Source: Plakobranchus ocellatus (Eukaryota > Mollusca > Gastropoda > Plakobranchidae). Taken from it: DNA of 51,250 nucleotides. Made by a program: the position numbers and the translations under genes. The DNA lies in NCBI GenBank assembly GCA_019648995.1, contig BLXT01006926.1, positions 2,138,157-2,189,406 of the forward strand, written 5' to 3'. The stretch's first letter is position 1, and the number at the start of each line of letters is the position of its first letter. Positions 25,201 to 34,967 of the stretch are shown here, piece by piece. The notes beneath the pieces are model-generated. The model made no database searches. It was not told where the DNA came from and saw only the letters and a list, made by a program, of their open reading frames with translations.

Positions 25201-28200
25201 AGACCAGACATATTTACAGTTTGGCTTTATGCCTGATAAAGGGACTATAAAGGCAATATTCATTTTGTCAATGCTAAGGGAAAGGTGTATACAAATGCGA
25301 AAAGATCTCCATCTTTGTTTCATTGATTATTCTAAGGCCTTTGACAAAGGAAAATATGTAGAGCTGTTTCTATGCTAGAAAAATTAGATGTTGATGGGAG
25401 CGACCTGAGATTAATTAGAAATTTATCTTGGGATCAAACTGCATCTGTAAGAATTGAACGAGAACATAGTGATTTCAAATCCATCAAAAGAGGTGTAAGG
25501 CAGGCATGTGTAATGTTTCTTTATCTTTTTAACCAACATAATGAAATAATCTTGAGGAATCTTGATGATATTTTAGGCTAAAAAATAAATGGGGTGAATC
25601 TTAATAATCTCAGGTATGCAGATGGTACAGTTTTAATACCAGAATCTGGTGAACAACTCCAAAAACTTCTAGATACTGTAGTCTTGAGAGCAAAAGAATG
25701 GGCCTGTCTTTGAATGTGAAGAAAATGATCATCTCAAAGAAGTACTCTAACCCCAAGTGTAACCTTGTTAGCCAAGGCGAAGGAATCAAACAATTACAAA
25801 AATCAAATATCTCGGTTACCTGATAACATCAGATGGCAGATGCACAAGTGAAATAAGTAAAAAAAACAGCTATAGACAAAGATACATTCCAAAAAATGAA
25901 ACCAATACTGGCAAACAGAAACATTAGTATGAAAACCATAATAGGGGTAATGAAAACATATTGGTTAGCACTTTTGTATGGTAATGAGTGTTGGGCAATA
26001 ATAAGGAAACAGAGTAAAAAAAGCTATAAGCATTAGAGATGTGGTTTATCAGAGGAATGATAAGGATATCATGGACAGAAAAGAAAGTCCAATGGATTGG
26101 TAGTGAAAGAGGCTAATCTTGAGCGATCACTAATTAAAACCATAAGACAGAGGCAACTGCAGTTTTTTGTCATATTTGTCGACACAAGAGTTTATAATAC
26201 TAAGCAATCACTGTAAAGATTGAATGCAACTGCAGTAGAGGTAGAGAGAGAATAATTTTTATTGCAAGTCTCCACTCATGGGCAATAGGTAAGGATAGCA
26301 ACAACAATTGTATGAGGTTAAAAGAATAGATTTGGGTGGAGGAACATGATTGCCAATGTCTGTTCCAGACAAGGTATCTTAAGAAGAAGAAGAATGTTCG
26401 AATATTCAGAACCCTTTTGACTAGTCAAAAGTACTCTCAGTCGATCTTAATTTTTTTTTTCTTCTCAGGTTCCACCAATCACCAACTACTCAATGGTAAA
26501 TCGCACTTACCGATACATGCAATCCTCTCCACTCTACCCATTTGGCTTTGGGCTCTCATACACAAAATTTATCTATGAATCTCTGATTGCTGTTGAAAAG
26601 GTAAAAGCTACAGAAAACCTCATGTTTGAGGTGACATTGAAAAATGTGGGAGCCTACGATGCAGATGAGGTAATTAGGGGAAAAAACAATGTTGCTTTGT
26701 CGTTTATGTTGGCATGAGAAATGAGAATAGAGAGTTCAGGAGTTATGCTGCCCCTTGAATGCATGCTGTTCAATTAACCAGTACTATTATATCCAAATTT
26801 AAGAAAGATTACAATAACCTAATTATTTTATCAAAGGTACGTAATTTTACAGCTTAAGGTAATCAATGTGTGACTATAATCATGTGGTTGTTTTATGAAT
26901 ACTTTTTTCTAGCTCTAGCATGTGTTACTGCATGGTTTTAAATTAATGCCTAGTTTAACACTGTATTAGTCTTCAATTGTAAGATGCATGCTTGATTTTC
27001 TGACAAAGGAAGCGAGCTTTTGAAGACTGAAATAAATCCTAATTCAAAATAGGCAAAGCCATTTCATTGTTTGGAAAAAGAAAAGCAATGTCATCATAAT
27101 TTGAGTTTTGCATGGTATAAAAAAAAATTAAATATACAATGTTACTGCTTAAAAAAAGCATTTGTTTGGTACTGCTTTATTTACTTTCTTTGTCATACAA
27201 TCTTTGAAGGATTTTCTAGCTAACAGTGACTTTTTTGTTGTCCTCTGATCAGGTGATTCAGTGTTATATCTCATGGGATAATCCTGATCTGCCAGTTCCA
27301 ATACGACAACTGGCCCATTTTGCTCGAGTCCACCTCAAACAGGGGGAAGAACTCAGGCACACTGCGGAAATTTCATGGAAGCGTTGGGCCTTTTGGGGTC
27401 GCAAACGTTGGTTTGTTAAACAGGGTGAGGCACTGTATTCTTTCTTCTTTTTTGAATAAAGAAATCTAAATATTGTTATCATGTTTTTAATAATTTCTTC
27501 CTCTGAGAATCTGAACTGTTTTTTGTTTTAAGGATAATGCCTTGCTTTATAGTCCCAAAAATATCAATCTATCTTCTTCTTAAATTTGTATTATAGATAA
27601 CTGAGGAGTATTTGGCAGAGAAATTTCTGATCTTATGTCTTAAAATATAGAGAATTAGATACGATCTCAGTCTTTGAACATATTTCATGATCATAGTTAG
27701 CTATTCATGCCTCTGAGCTGATCTGAATTTCTATAAAAAACTTTTTGTTCCAATTTTTCCTATTGAACATATGCTCTTTTCTGAATAAGATGTTATTTAT
27801 CTTCTTCTGCCTTTTTAACTAGTACATTCTCAATGAGAGCAGGATGGTCAAGTTCTTAACTCTTTAACCAGTCAGAAACGCTCAGAGCGTTTCTCAAACC
27901 AACCGCTTATCCAGTCAAAAACGCTCTCACCGTACATGACCACTTTTTACCACTTTTTGCACTCACACAATAACTCAGCATTACGAGAAAAAGTTATATA
28001 ATTTTGCTTTCACAGTTTACTATGTTCTTTTCCCTTTCAATTGGTGTATTGGACAATAAGCTGAAACAAAAATTGAGTGATTTATGGGCATTTTAAAAAT
28101 ACACCCTTGTTTACAAGGGAGAAAAACCCAAAAAAGATGAGTTAAAAAATAACTGGTTAAAGAGTTAATCTCTGACATGTTAGGGGGCATAGAGCATAGC

Positions 28201-29348
28201 AAATTTGCCTTAAGATATCAGATATGATCTTTCTGTGATGGATTGGAGTTCTGCCACTGGATTCAGGGCCAGACAGAAAACCTGAAAGCTTTAAATTACC
28301 TTCTGTGGACTGGCTGTGGTTGAAAACCTAAATCCTTCCTGTCATTACCTTAATGCTTACAGTAGTGATGATAATTGTATTAATAAAAATGCTAAAATAA
28401 TAAATCATACATATTCAATTTTTAGTGGGAGTTATTATGTCAAAGAAAATCAAACCTTGAAAACAAGATTTTTGTCAAAAAAAAGTTATAAATGACTATT
28501 TGCCATAGTAGTATCACAGTAGCCAAAAAATTAATCATGTAGATCTGCAAATCAACTCGTTTTTTGGGACTGCTAAGTGTTTCATTTAGAAAAAGAAGCT
28601 GAAATATAGAAGTCAATTATTTCAAAATCTGAGCAACTGGGATTGTGTTTGGAGACCAGCCCTTAAAAGTTGGATTTCAGTCATAAGACAAAATTTTAAG
28701 TTATGCTTGCTTTGTTTAATGTGCTTTAAAAAAAAAAAAAAAATTAAAATTCCATATTTTTGCCCAGAATCAGCATAATTTTGTCTCATTTTCATGTTTT
28801 CAAATGTCTCAGAGAGAAATTTCAGTAATTGAATATTTTCAAAATGTTTGTTTAGGCTGTTCTCGAGACATTCATGCCTTAAAAACAGTCTCTTGCTGTC
28901 TTTATATTGTTTGTTGATATCTTTGTAAATATTCATCATTTATAGTGGTCCAAACAGTTTTCTACAAATTCCTTTTCATTTTAAACCACATACAGATTTA
29001 TCCATTCTCATGACTCAGCCTGCTTTATTGGTCTATTCATTACACTTTGAACAATTTTTGTTTCCTTATTTTAGATCTTAGTAAGGCCATACCCAATAGT
29101 CAAAAGGTGGTTGATACATTCATGTGCTCCAGTTTTTTCTCTTTATAGCATTTCAAAACAGGCAATAATATGACTTGTATGTCATTCCAGCATGTAATTT
29201 ATGCAGCTCTCTTGCCTGTTACTTTCCAGGTTCCATGAGACTGACCTGTGGAGGCCAACAGCCCAATCAGACCAAAACTGCAAACTCAAATGTAGTAACA
29301 GTGACCTTTCATATCATCGATTCAGCTTCAGTTGCAGATACTCTGTAG
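9926..29348 (+). CDS. Secreted GH3 beta-xylosidase-like glycoside hydrolase (14 exons, complete)
   Basis: Coding exons: 9926-10253, 10535-10640, 11982-12141, 14330-14396, 14818-14921, 17184-17275, 17573-17799, 18411-18664, 20483-20708, 21269-21358, 21930-22141, 26469-26669, 27253-27424 and 29230-29348. They join without a frame break into 2358 nt, 785 residues plus TAG, a normal length for the family. An in-frame TGA at 9890-9892 makes the ATG at 9926 the first possible start. Residues 1 to about 22 are a signal peptide. The GH3 N-terminal barrel spans about 75-370 (WGRIQETYGEDP, CRHLDAY, MCSYNSVNGVP, and GYVVSDE with the predicted nucleophile Asp316). The GH3 C-terminal domain covers about 440-625 (EGNDR at 528-532, PAGRLPVTWP). 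A FnIII-like domain follows (PFGFGLSYT, then about 670-770). Several N-glycosylation sequons fit secretion. By family it should release xylose or a similar sugar from non-reducing ends; the actual substrate is inference. No AATAAA is obvious soon after the stop. Confidence 0.93.
10535..10640 (+). CDS. GH3 exon 2
   Basis: The acceptor is TTGACAG. It encodes GIVPYVWNSKCQCGD through TAFPQSIGLAASF. The ATAFPQSIGLAASF segment is a hallmark of GH3 barrels. The donor CAG|GTGCGC leaves two bases. Confidence 0.92.
10641..11981 (+). other. GH3 intron 2
   Basis: The 1341-base intron is AT-rich. It has an imperfect inverted pair near 10873-10892 and 10957-10975 (TTGCACCCATATCCATAC against TTGCATGGATATTGG), a poly-A run at 11325-11339 and an AGATCT unit near 11215. 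No gene is seen inside. Confidence 0.7.
11982..12141 (+). CDS. GH3 exon 3
   Basis: The acceptor is TTATACAG at 11981. A second CAG six bases into the exon would break the frame and is not used. It encodes SPQLLFDVATVASVETR, then CFSPVINVVRDPHWGRIQ. The Arg of HWGR is part of the sugar-binding pocket in GH3 enzymes. Confidence 0.92.
12477..12490. other. Assembly gap (14 N) between poly-G runs
   Basis: Fourteen N are flanked by G runs, with a T run before them. Sequencing probably failed at a poly-G tract. It lies inside GH3 intron 3 and does not touch an exon. Confidence 0.98.
13261..13279. repeat. CA dinucleotide microsatellite
   Basis: This is a pure CA run inside GH3 intron 3. Confidence 0.93.
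14330..14396 (+). CDS. GH3 exon 4
   Basis: This short 67-nt exon encodes ETYGEDPFMSGELAAAFLN then GLHG. ETYGEDP is strongly conserved in GH3. The acceptor TTAATAAG has a poor polypyrimidine tract, but both frame and homology demand it. Confidence 0.9.
14818..14921 (+). CDS. GH3 exon 5
   Basis: The acceptor is TCTCTTCAG. It encodes GDDGRYVRVTGGCRHLDAY through SRLSFDAK. Arg234-His235 occupies the place of the usual Lys-His substrate-binding pair. The donor is AAG|GTTTTG, a very weak match to consensus. It is placed there because FDAK must continue as VSDYDL in exon 6. Confidence 0.85.
16446..16754 (+). pseudogene. N-terminal fragment of a piggyBac-type transposase
   Basis: An open stretch of 102 codons contains HRRLTADEVFTLILNSELD followed by an acidic Asp/Glu/Ser-rich region. 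Arg-Arg-Leu-Thr-x-Asp-Glu and then an acidic low-complexity region is the usual start of piggyBac-derived proteins. No suitable ATG precedes it (a TAA lies just upstream at 16443-16445), and the catalytic Asp triad region is absent. AGATCT repeats at 16630-16643 and 16702-16722 encode Ser-Arg and Asp-Leu repeats, so the frame has been altered by repeat growth. Confidence 0.65.
16702..16722. repeat. AGATCT hexamer repeat in the transposase relic
   Basis: Three full units, starting at TAGATCTAGATC, encode an Asp-Leu repeat in the relic's frame. A two-unit copy lies 70 bases upstream at 16630-16643. Confidence 0.85.
17184..17275 (+). CDS. GH3 exon 6
   Basis: The acceptor is TATCTGCAG. It encodes VSDYDLYMTYLPGFKRCVEA then GTYSIMCSYN. 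The donor ATAG|GTTACT leaves two bases, which complete the Ser of MCSYNSVNG with exon 7. Confidence 0.92.
17573..17799 (+). CDS. GH3 exon 7: catalytic nucleophile exon
   Basis: It encodes VNGVPACANQRLLTDILRKS then WKFNGYVVSDEQALEYIV through PQPVFLSI. Asp316 in GYVVSD is the predicted catalytic nucleophile by position. The acceptor is TCTGGCCAG and the donor T|GTAAGG leaves one base. Confidence 0.93.
17800..18410 (+). other. GH3 intron 7
   Basis: The 611-base AT-rich intron has poly-T runs at about 17844-17855 and 17870-17879. No embedded feature is recognised. Confidence 0.7.
18411..18664 (+). CDS. GH3 exon 8
   Basis: The acceptor is TATTTCTAG after a T-rich tract. It encodes LDAVKQGKVNESLVRDRVKP through FVLLKNDNSVLPLNP, the end of the barrel and the linker to domain 2. 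LLKND..VLPL is a family signature. The donor is GCC|GTGAGT, phase 0. Confidence 0.93.
18665..20482 (+). other. GH3 intron 8
   Basis: The 1818-base intron contains an alternating purine-pyrimidine GT/GC tract at 19059-19095, interrupted poly-T runs at 19471-19503 and otherwise AT-rich sequence. No coding segment is seen. Confidence 0.7.
19059..19095. repeat. Alternating purine-pyrimidine GT/GC tract
   Basis: Thirty-seven bases alternate perfectly between pyrimidine and purine (TATGCGTGTG..., then CGCACGCGCG..., then TGTGCGTGC). Such mixed GT/GC tracts are classical left-handed Z-DNA formers. It lies in GH3 intron 8. Confidence 0.85.
20483..20708 (+). CDS. GH3 exon 9
   Basis: The acceptor is CATCCAACAG. 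It encodes ILGPMADNYQEMFGSL through GTDLIIAVFGTG, the start of the GH3 C-terminal alpha/beta sandwich (ILGP..D is the usual opening strand). The donor G|GTGAGA leaves one base. Confidence 0.92.
21269..21358 (+). CDS. GH3 exon 10
   Basis: It encodes PAVEAEGNDRSNLNFPGMQL then QFIEDILEN. EGNDR..L.FPG is the conserved loop of GH3 domain 2 that reaches the active site. The acceptor is TTGACCAG and the donor ATG|GTGAGT. Confidence 0.93.
21848..21957 (+). repeat. Tandem duplication of a 3' splice site and exon start
   Basis: Two copies 56 bases apart share the pattern TTTAATTA, then TTATTTC and a pyrimidine tract ending in CAG|G, then TAAAATTG and ATATTG. Copy 1 has its CAG at 21871-21873. Copy 2 has its CAG at 21927-21929 and is the acceptor that keeps the protein in frame. 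The copies have diverged by substitutions only, so the duplication is not recent. Confidence 0.85.
21930..22141 (+). CDS. GH3 exon 11
   Basis: The acceptor is TCTCCTCAG at 21929. It encodes GTAKIVLILMSAGPLNVTLL through ECFFPGQATGDAIREVLI and PAGRLPVTWPLYASQ. The PGQ..G.AI and AGRLP.TWP motifs are diagnostic for GH3. A near-copy of this acceptor and exon start lies 56 bases upstream and would give a TGA soon after if used. Confidence 0.92.
22142..26468 (+). other. GH3 intron 11 (4.3 kb)
   Basis: This is the largest GH3 intron. It contains the truncated RTE copy at 25085-26386 near its 3' end. The rest (22142-25084) is AT-rich. Short open frames near 23576-24235 have no recognisable motif and I treat them as chance. 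Confidence 0.7.
25085..26386 (+). mobile_element. 5'-truncated RTE-like retrotransposon (copy 2)
   Basis: It is colinear with copy 1 from position 6070 to about 7395 and in the same orientation. It keeps the fragments FIDYSKAFDK (about 25320-25349), KRGVRQACV (about 25486-25512), NLRYADG (25606-25626) and the C-terminal tail (YGNECW-like, about 25977). It lacks the whole endonuclease and the first part of the reverse transcriptase, as expected of 5' truncation during target-primed insertion. The box YADD reads YADG, and many frameshifts are present. The 3' end runs into an AAG-rich stretch, then 80 bases later GH3 exon 12 begins. Confidence 0.85.
26469..26669 (+). CDS. GH3 exon 12
   Basis: The acceptor is CTTCTCAG after a T-run, about 80 bases past the end of an RTE retrotransposon copy. 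It encodes VPPITNYSMVNRTYRYMQS then PLYPFGFGLSYTKF and the start of the FnIII-like domain (FEVTLKNVGAYDADE). YPFGFGLSYT is a GH3 hallmark. Confidence 0.93.
26670..27252 (+). other. GH3 intron 12
   Basis: The 583-base AT-rich intron has no embedded feature recognised. Confidence 0.65.
27253..27424 (+). CDS. GH3 exon 13: FnIII-like domain
   Basis: The acceptor is CTGATCAG. It encodes VIQCYISWDNPDLPVPIRQL then AHFARVHLKQGEE and a Trp/Arg-rich stretch WKRWAFWGRKRWF. V.QCY matches the strand that normally reads V.QLY in FnIII-like domains of GH3. Confidence 0.92.
27425..29229 (+). other. GH3 intron 13
   Basis: The 1805-base intron carries MITE copy 1 at 27856-28168 and a poly-A run at 28728-28743. 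No coding sequence is seen. Confidence 0.7.
27856..28168. mobile_element. TTAA-flanked MITE, copy 1
   Basis: The 313-base unit has perfect 17-base terminal inverted repeats that include the TTAA ends (27856-27872 TTAACTCTTTAACCAGT against 28152-28168). It has no coding capacity. A second copy at 34968-35290 is about 90 percent alike by eye. TTAA target sites and a CTCTTTAACC terminus suggest mobilisation by a piggyBac-type transposase; that is inference. Near the left end is the near-palindrome AAACGCTCAGAGCGTTT. Confidence 0.88.
29230..29348 (+). CDS. GH3 exon 14: C-terminus and stop
   Basis: The acceptor is ACTTTCCAG. It encodes GSMRLTCGGQQPNQTKTANS then a VVTVTFHIID strand and ends SVADTL with TAG at 29346-29348. 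The carry base from exon 13 keeps the frame. Confidence 0.88.
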
Positions 29349-30001
29349 ATCTGTGATAACTTCCACGTCATTGTCCCAGCTGTCTCAATGAAAATGAGTA
29401 TCTGGAAGGTTCTTGTCATCGCTTTCTTGCATGACTGACTTAAAAACTTTGATATGAGCTATTCTCCAAAGGTTAACAACCATAGCGTCACATGACAAGG
29501 TGTGAATGAAAACTGAACAAGTGCAACTGAAACATATTCAAACTGATACATTAACATGAATTACAAAAACATGAGGCAGAGGAAGGGAAAGATCCACACT
29601 GCTAGACTGAGGCACATCCTGGATGGTGAATAATCACGAACTTTGGAGGGAAATGATCATCAATGCTATAAAGCAAGACACATTGATAATTGGTTGATTG
29701 AACACATATAGCTCACTAGTCCTTTCAATGTCATTGCCTTTTGAGCCTTTCAAGCTGTCGTCCTTTTTATTCCTGAGGATAAGAGAGGAATCCTAGGTTG
29801 AAAAGAAAGCTTTTCATTTCAGGCAGATTCAACAATTGCAGGTTTATATTTTGGGTCTGACATGTCTTTTGCATTCTTTGTCATGAGATCTTTCAATCTT
29901 TCAGCTACCCCTTCGTGACATGTTCATCCACTCTTGTTTTTTTTTGTTCAAGGCATTTGCTTTCTTTTTGCTTTCCTCAGTCTTTGCATCTTTTGGTTGG
30001 A

Positions 30002-30004
<3 letters not shown>

Positions 30005-30065
<61 letters not shown>

Positions 30066-30070
30066 NNNNN

Positions 30071-30140
<70 letters not shown>

Positions 30141-30169
30141 CCACTCTCTCTCCCTCTCTTTCTCTCTCT
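30005..30169. repeat. TC dinucleotide repeat with 5-N gap
   Basis: A long TC run is interrupted by N at 30066-30070 and becomes imperfect after about 30138. The true length is unknown because the gap lies within the repeat. Frames through it give Ser-Leu or Arg-Glu runs and are not genes. Confidence 0.97.
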
Positions 30170-30852
30170 GGAATGTTGTAAGTCGAGAAAGAAGAGAATA
30201 TGAAAACCTTATGTGTATAAAAAAATGTACATATTTCAAACAAATAATTGAAAAAAATGTTTGTAACATAGACACTTGCACTAAAGCAAAAAATAGGGTA
30301 CTTAATACAGGAGGCTATTAATTTTAGAAGCCAGTGATTTTTAAGAATATTTAAAGATTAGTTCAATCAAATTTTGGTTGTTATCTTTGTATTGGAGAAA
30401 GATGAGGCAAATTTTTGTCAAGGCCTTGCAAGTATAAAATTTTATTAAAACAAACAATGTGTTAGTGTACTTTAAGCAATTTTATTGTCACAATATATTA
30501 TTATCAATGGCCTACTGGCTGTTAACCTCTCCTGGAGAATAGCTTGTGTTACATTTATTGTAAAGGAGGTGCTCATTAACAAAACAAAAAATTGACTGAT
30601 AGTTCATTCTTTTTTGCTTCATATCAATAAGTAATTCCTATTTATTTTTTAGTGGACAAACCATTTTCACTCTTAATTCTTAAACAATCATTGTGTGCAT
30701 TCCAATTTTTACAATTTATTTAAATTGCATGCCAAATCAATGACATACTCTGCCTATGTGCATACTAAAGTCAGCTGACTTACCTTTATGTTTTTTTGGG
30801 GTTTTTTTTTGTAATTAAGCTTCACATAAACATACATGCTACAATAATGCAT

Positions 30853-30856
<4 letters not shown>

Positions 30857-30889
<33 letters not shown>
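30857..30889. repeat. AT dinucleotide microsatellite
   Basis: This is an uninterrupted TA run in intergenic DNA. Confidence 0.93.
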
Positions 30890-30894
<5 letters not shown>

Positions 30895-33800
30895 CATGTT
30901 GATTTATTTGTATATACTTGAAAAGCATTGTTATTGCTCTTTTTTTTTAGTTGGTGCCAAACTATACTTGTTGTGAAATGTTCCAATTTAATATATAATA
31001 GATGGATCTTGCCAACCTACTTGTTTCAGCAATGTGAATTTTGTTTTCAAGAAAATGTGATGGAAAAAATTCTATTCAATTTCTTTTTTTCCCTAAACCT
31101 GTGGAACTGGCACAATTTTTGTGCTGGGTCTTGCAAAATCAAAAAATACGGTTTTTACTTTGATGCAGTTTTCCCAGTCAAATTATATAACTTAAGTTAT
31201 ACTTCACATATCAACAAAATTTGAACTTGAAAATGTACACAAAAGGTATTGAATATGGGGGGAATGAAAAACTTGACATCCATATCTTGCAAGTTCTGAG
31301 AGATTTTCTCAAATCGCCCCATGATTATCTATGCAAACATGTGATATGTCCTTATTTGAATGGTCAAATATAGATAAATCAAGTGTTCAAAATCTAATTT
31401 TGTGTGCGTTGATGATTATTGGGTAATAATTGTTTGTTGCGTACTGTCAGTTGTCAATCCTGAATCTTGTTGGCTGCAGTGAAGTTGCATTATGAGACAA
31501 AGGTGACAATTTAAAAAATGTATGCTTGCTTTAAAATTTGACTGAGATAACTGGCTGTGAGTGAATTGCTTATTTCATGAGAAAGTGTTACAGAACTGAC
31601 ACACATGGTCTCATTTCATGGCAATATGGAGAGGTGGGAACAAAGTTAATAAATTTCAGATACTTAGCTTCAATTCGCAGCATAATTTTTTTTGTTTCAA
31701 TTTTCCTGTAGAAATCAGCATATTTCATAACTATACTTTTTTGATTATTACTTGCACTGTGAGATGTACATTTCACCCAACTTGAGTTTTAATTTAAAAT
31801 AACTTATCAAATCCACCTCAGACATTTCCAAATGCACATGTGATGAGTTTAAGAAGTATATTGCATTGAATTTCATTGTTCATGGGGAAATGGAACTGAA
31901 ATTTCTCACTCCCAGAGCAAACCTCATCAGGCCCAGGAAGTCAGATTTTAGAAGTAGTATTTTTACTTCAAATTTTCAAGCTATCACTGCAGTCCTTTAT
32001 TGTAAAGTGCCACTTATATTTAATCTAAGGTACTTTTATAAAATAATGTACACAGCTTACATGTAGCATTTCCTCATATTTTATTTTAACAACTTGACTG
32101 CTGAGTTAAACTTTTAAAAAATACTGCTTAGAAAAAAAATGTTATCATCTGTGTCCAAATTTTTTTTATGGATGGTGTTTCTTGAATGCTTTTATGCATT
32201 TGCTTGGGTTTTTTTTTTTTTCAAATGAGACTTTTATACATTAAGCTATTATGCCATGGCTAAATATGACAAATCTGACCTTATTTTTAAAGAGGATGAA
32301 TTTGGCCTCTTATCAGTCAAATGTTTAAATGTTTCTTCCTTATTTCTTTTTTTTTCTTTTTCTTTCTTTTGTTATGCAATTAAGAAGTATACCAATTGTT
32401 CTCATCTCTCATGCTACAATGCCCACCCTAAGCACAATTAGTCAATGTTGCTGCTTTATTGCAGCCCTACAAGTTCAGAGATGTAAAGTAGAATTAAATT
32501 GCTGGTGCTAATTTTTAAAATGTGCCAATATAACTTATATTAATATTTGGTGCTTTTCAAAACAAAGTTTACATGATATAAACAGCTATTGTTTTCAGAC
32601 ACTGATACATATTTTATGAGCATGTATTTCATTAAAAAAGACATGCAATTAATAGCCATATAGCATGTGTGAATGTGTTATTGTTGAAATCAATAAGTAA
32701 GGAATGTTTAAATAAACATTATATATGAAATATACCGTCATTTATTTGAAGGGTATGTATGGTACAAACGCCATTTTAAATAGATATAGGCCAGAAACAA
32801 ACACATTTTTCTAAAAATAAACAGTTTTATGGTTATCCACACTCATGTGTTTATCAGAGCATTATGTATACATGCAAAAAACAAAACAAAACAAAAACAA
32901 CAAAAATCTGCCTTCAAATCAACTCAAAATATTCACCCATAAAAGTGTCTCTATTTGCTTTTCTCATGATTTTTTAAAATCAGAAACTCTACATCTCTCT
33001 CTCTTTCTATTGATCTATCTGTCTCTATCTCTTTACCCCCCATCCATTTTTTTTGTAAACCTTTGTGAATAGGTGTTGTGGTCTTTTGTTTTTGGTCCAA
33101 CTTTTGTGTCTTGACAAACCTGGTGCTTGTATATGTGTATGGCATCATAATTACGTTTTAGAATCACTATAGTAGATTCATGTGACAAAGGATAGTTTTA
33201 GAGAGTCTATAGATTTTATTAAGGAGGAAAAATTGGCACTATAACAATTATAATGACACTAATGTGTGTCATCTAAGGCAGTGTTCTCGAGAGGTACAGA
33301 CTGTAAGACTAAATGAAAGACATTGCATACTCAATCTTCACACACTTTCCACACCCAATCTGTCACCTTTACCTTGGTAGACCAGGACAATTTTATTTAA
33401 ATTTTTTTTTTCATTGTTATCAAATCATTTCATCCCTAAGGAACTTAAATTTTGCTGCAGATACTTTTTTAATTTTGGACACTGATTTCAAATCTGCAAT
33501 TGTTTTGCTATGTTTAGATATGTTTGGTTTAATCTTTTGGGAGTTGCTGGTTACAAATTTGCAATTGTGTTTTTCTACATGTGTGCTTTGCTTAAATATG
33601 GCCGGTAAAATTTTCCCTAAGTCCAGCCACATGTAATAGAAGCAGCGGCAGACATCCTGTCACTTACTGGCTTTCAGTATATGATTATGCGAGTTAAATT
33701 TCAGGAGCTGAATCACTTCCAGATTAAGTGTATCTCAGTTTGGTTTTTTTTATGTTTATTTTAACACTACCAAGTCCCCCCAAAAAATGAAATGGTGACT

Positions 33801-34967
33801 TGCAGTTTGAAAGAAAAAAGAAATAAAATGAAGAAAACTTACGCGAAGCAAAACCGAAGCTAAAAAAAAAACCAAAAGAATTTTAAGGAAAGAAACCAGA
33901 AATGAAAGTTCGCAGCAGCCCATCATCATCATCATCAAAAAAAAAAAAAAGTGCTTCCACTTTGTTTATTCATTTTACCCTTAGAAATGCATTTACCATG
34001 ACTAAAAATAACATTTAAGCAGCACCACAAACTGAGTACCAAAACCTGATTGATCTAAGGGCTTTAAATTAAAAAGAGGGTTGCCACAGAAATTGAAATT
34101 ATTATTGGAATAAATGCATTTACTTTTTTAGATTGATCTAATTAGATATATTTTATGATTGCCATCACAGTAGAGCTAAAAAATAGTAAAGTATGTCTAT
34201 TCTCTCTTTTAGGGCTATATTTTATTCAGGGAGCCCAGTTTTTAAAAGCTAAATTTATAGGATAAGTGTCGAAAGATGTTTATCAATCTATGCCTAATTA
34301 TTATTATTGATTTCAGTGTTTTCCAACTTCATTTAGACTCTAGACAAATTCAAACCTACTGATCAATCAAAAGAATTATAGAAAAAAAAAATTTGAAATC
34401 TAGCCTCAGCTGTATAAAATCAAAAAAGTAATGCATGGCTCATGCAGTCTAAAAAAAATTTACATTTAGCAAGGGCTAAGACAATGCTTAAAATTTCTTT
34501 CATAATTGAAAATTTAAGCATCATCATTATTGTTCAAGACACTTACGCTTTCTGTGGACTTTAGCAGAGACCATGGAGATTTCTGTGGTTAATATTACTT
34601 TATGCTATTGTAGAGCTAGATTTTTTTTTTTTTTGCTTCTAACACCTACATGCTTTATGAAAATTTAATTATTTTTTTACATATAATACAAAAAATTATT
34701 TTACTTGCCCATACATCAGCGAAATAGTTAAAATCTTCTTACTTTCAACCTTTCCTAATAAATTTATGACATCTTATCCATCTTATTAAGTAAGGCTGGG
34801 TATTAAGTAGCAACTATGTGCAGTTAGTTGCATTGTCTAAGGCAATATCTATATATGTTTTTTTTTCCCCAATACCTATGAGTTCACTTAAGCATTTTGC
34901 TAAGTCTTGTGAAGAATAAAAATTTTTTTTTTAATTATATTTTGAATCTTCTTTTATTGCTAAGTTC

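Larger units (their letters stand above)
29349..34967. other. Gene-free interval downstream of GH3
   Basis: It should begin with the GH3 3' untranslated region. I see no clear AATAAA within the first kilobase; an ATTAAA lies at about 30444. It contains the TC repeat with a gap (30005-30169), an AT repeat (30857-30889), a CAAAA-type A-rich patch (about 32877-32905) and ATC repeats near 33921-33938. No splice-bounded coding segment is recognised on either strand. Confidence 0.6.

Noticed and set aside
29901..30321. Long open frames with Arg-Glu or Ser-Leu repeats
   Set aside because: They come from the TC dinucleotide repeat and include the N gap; no codon bias or motif supports a protein.
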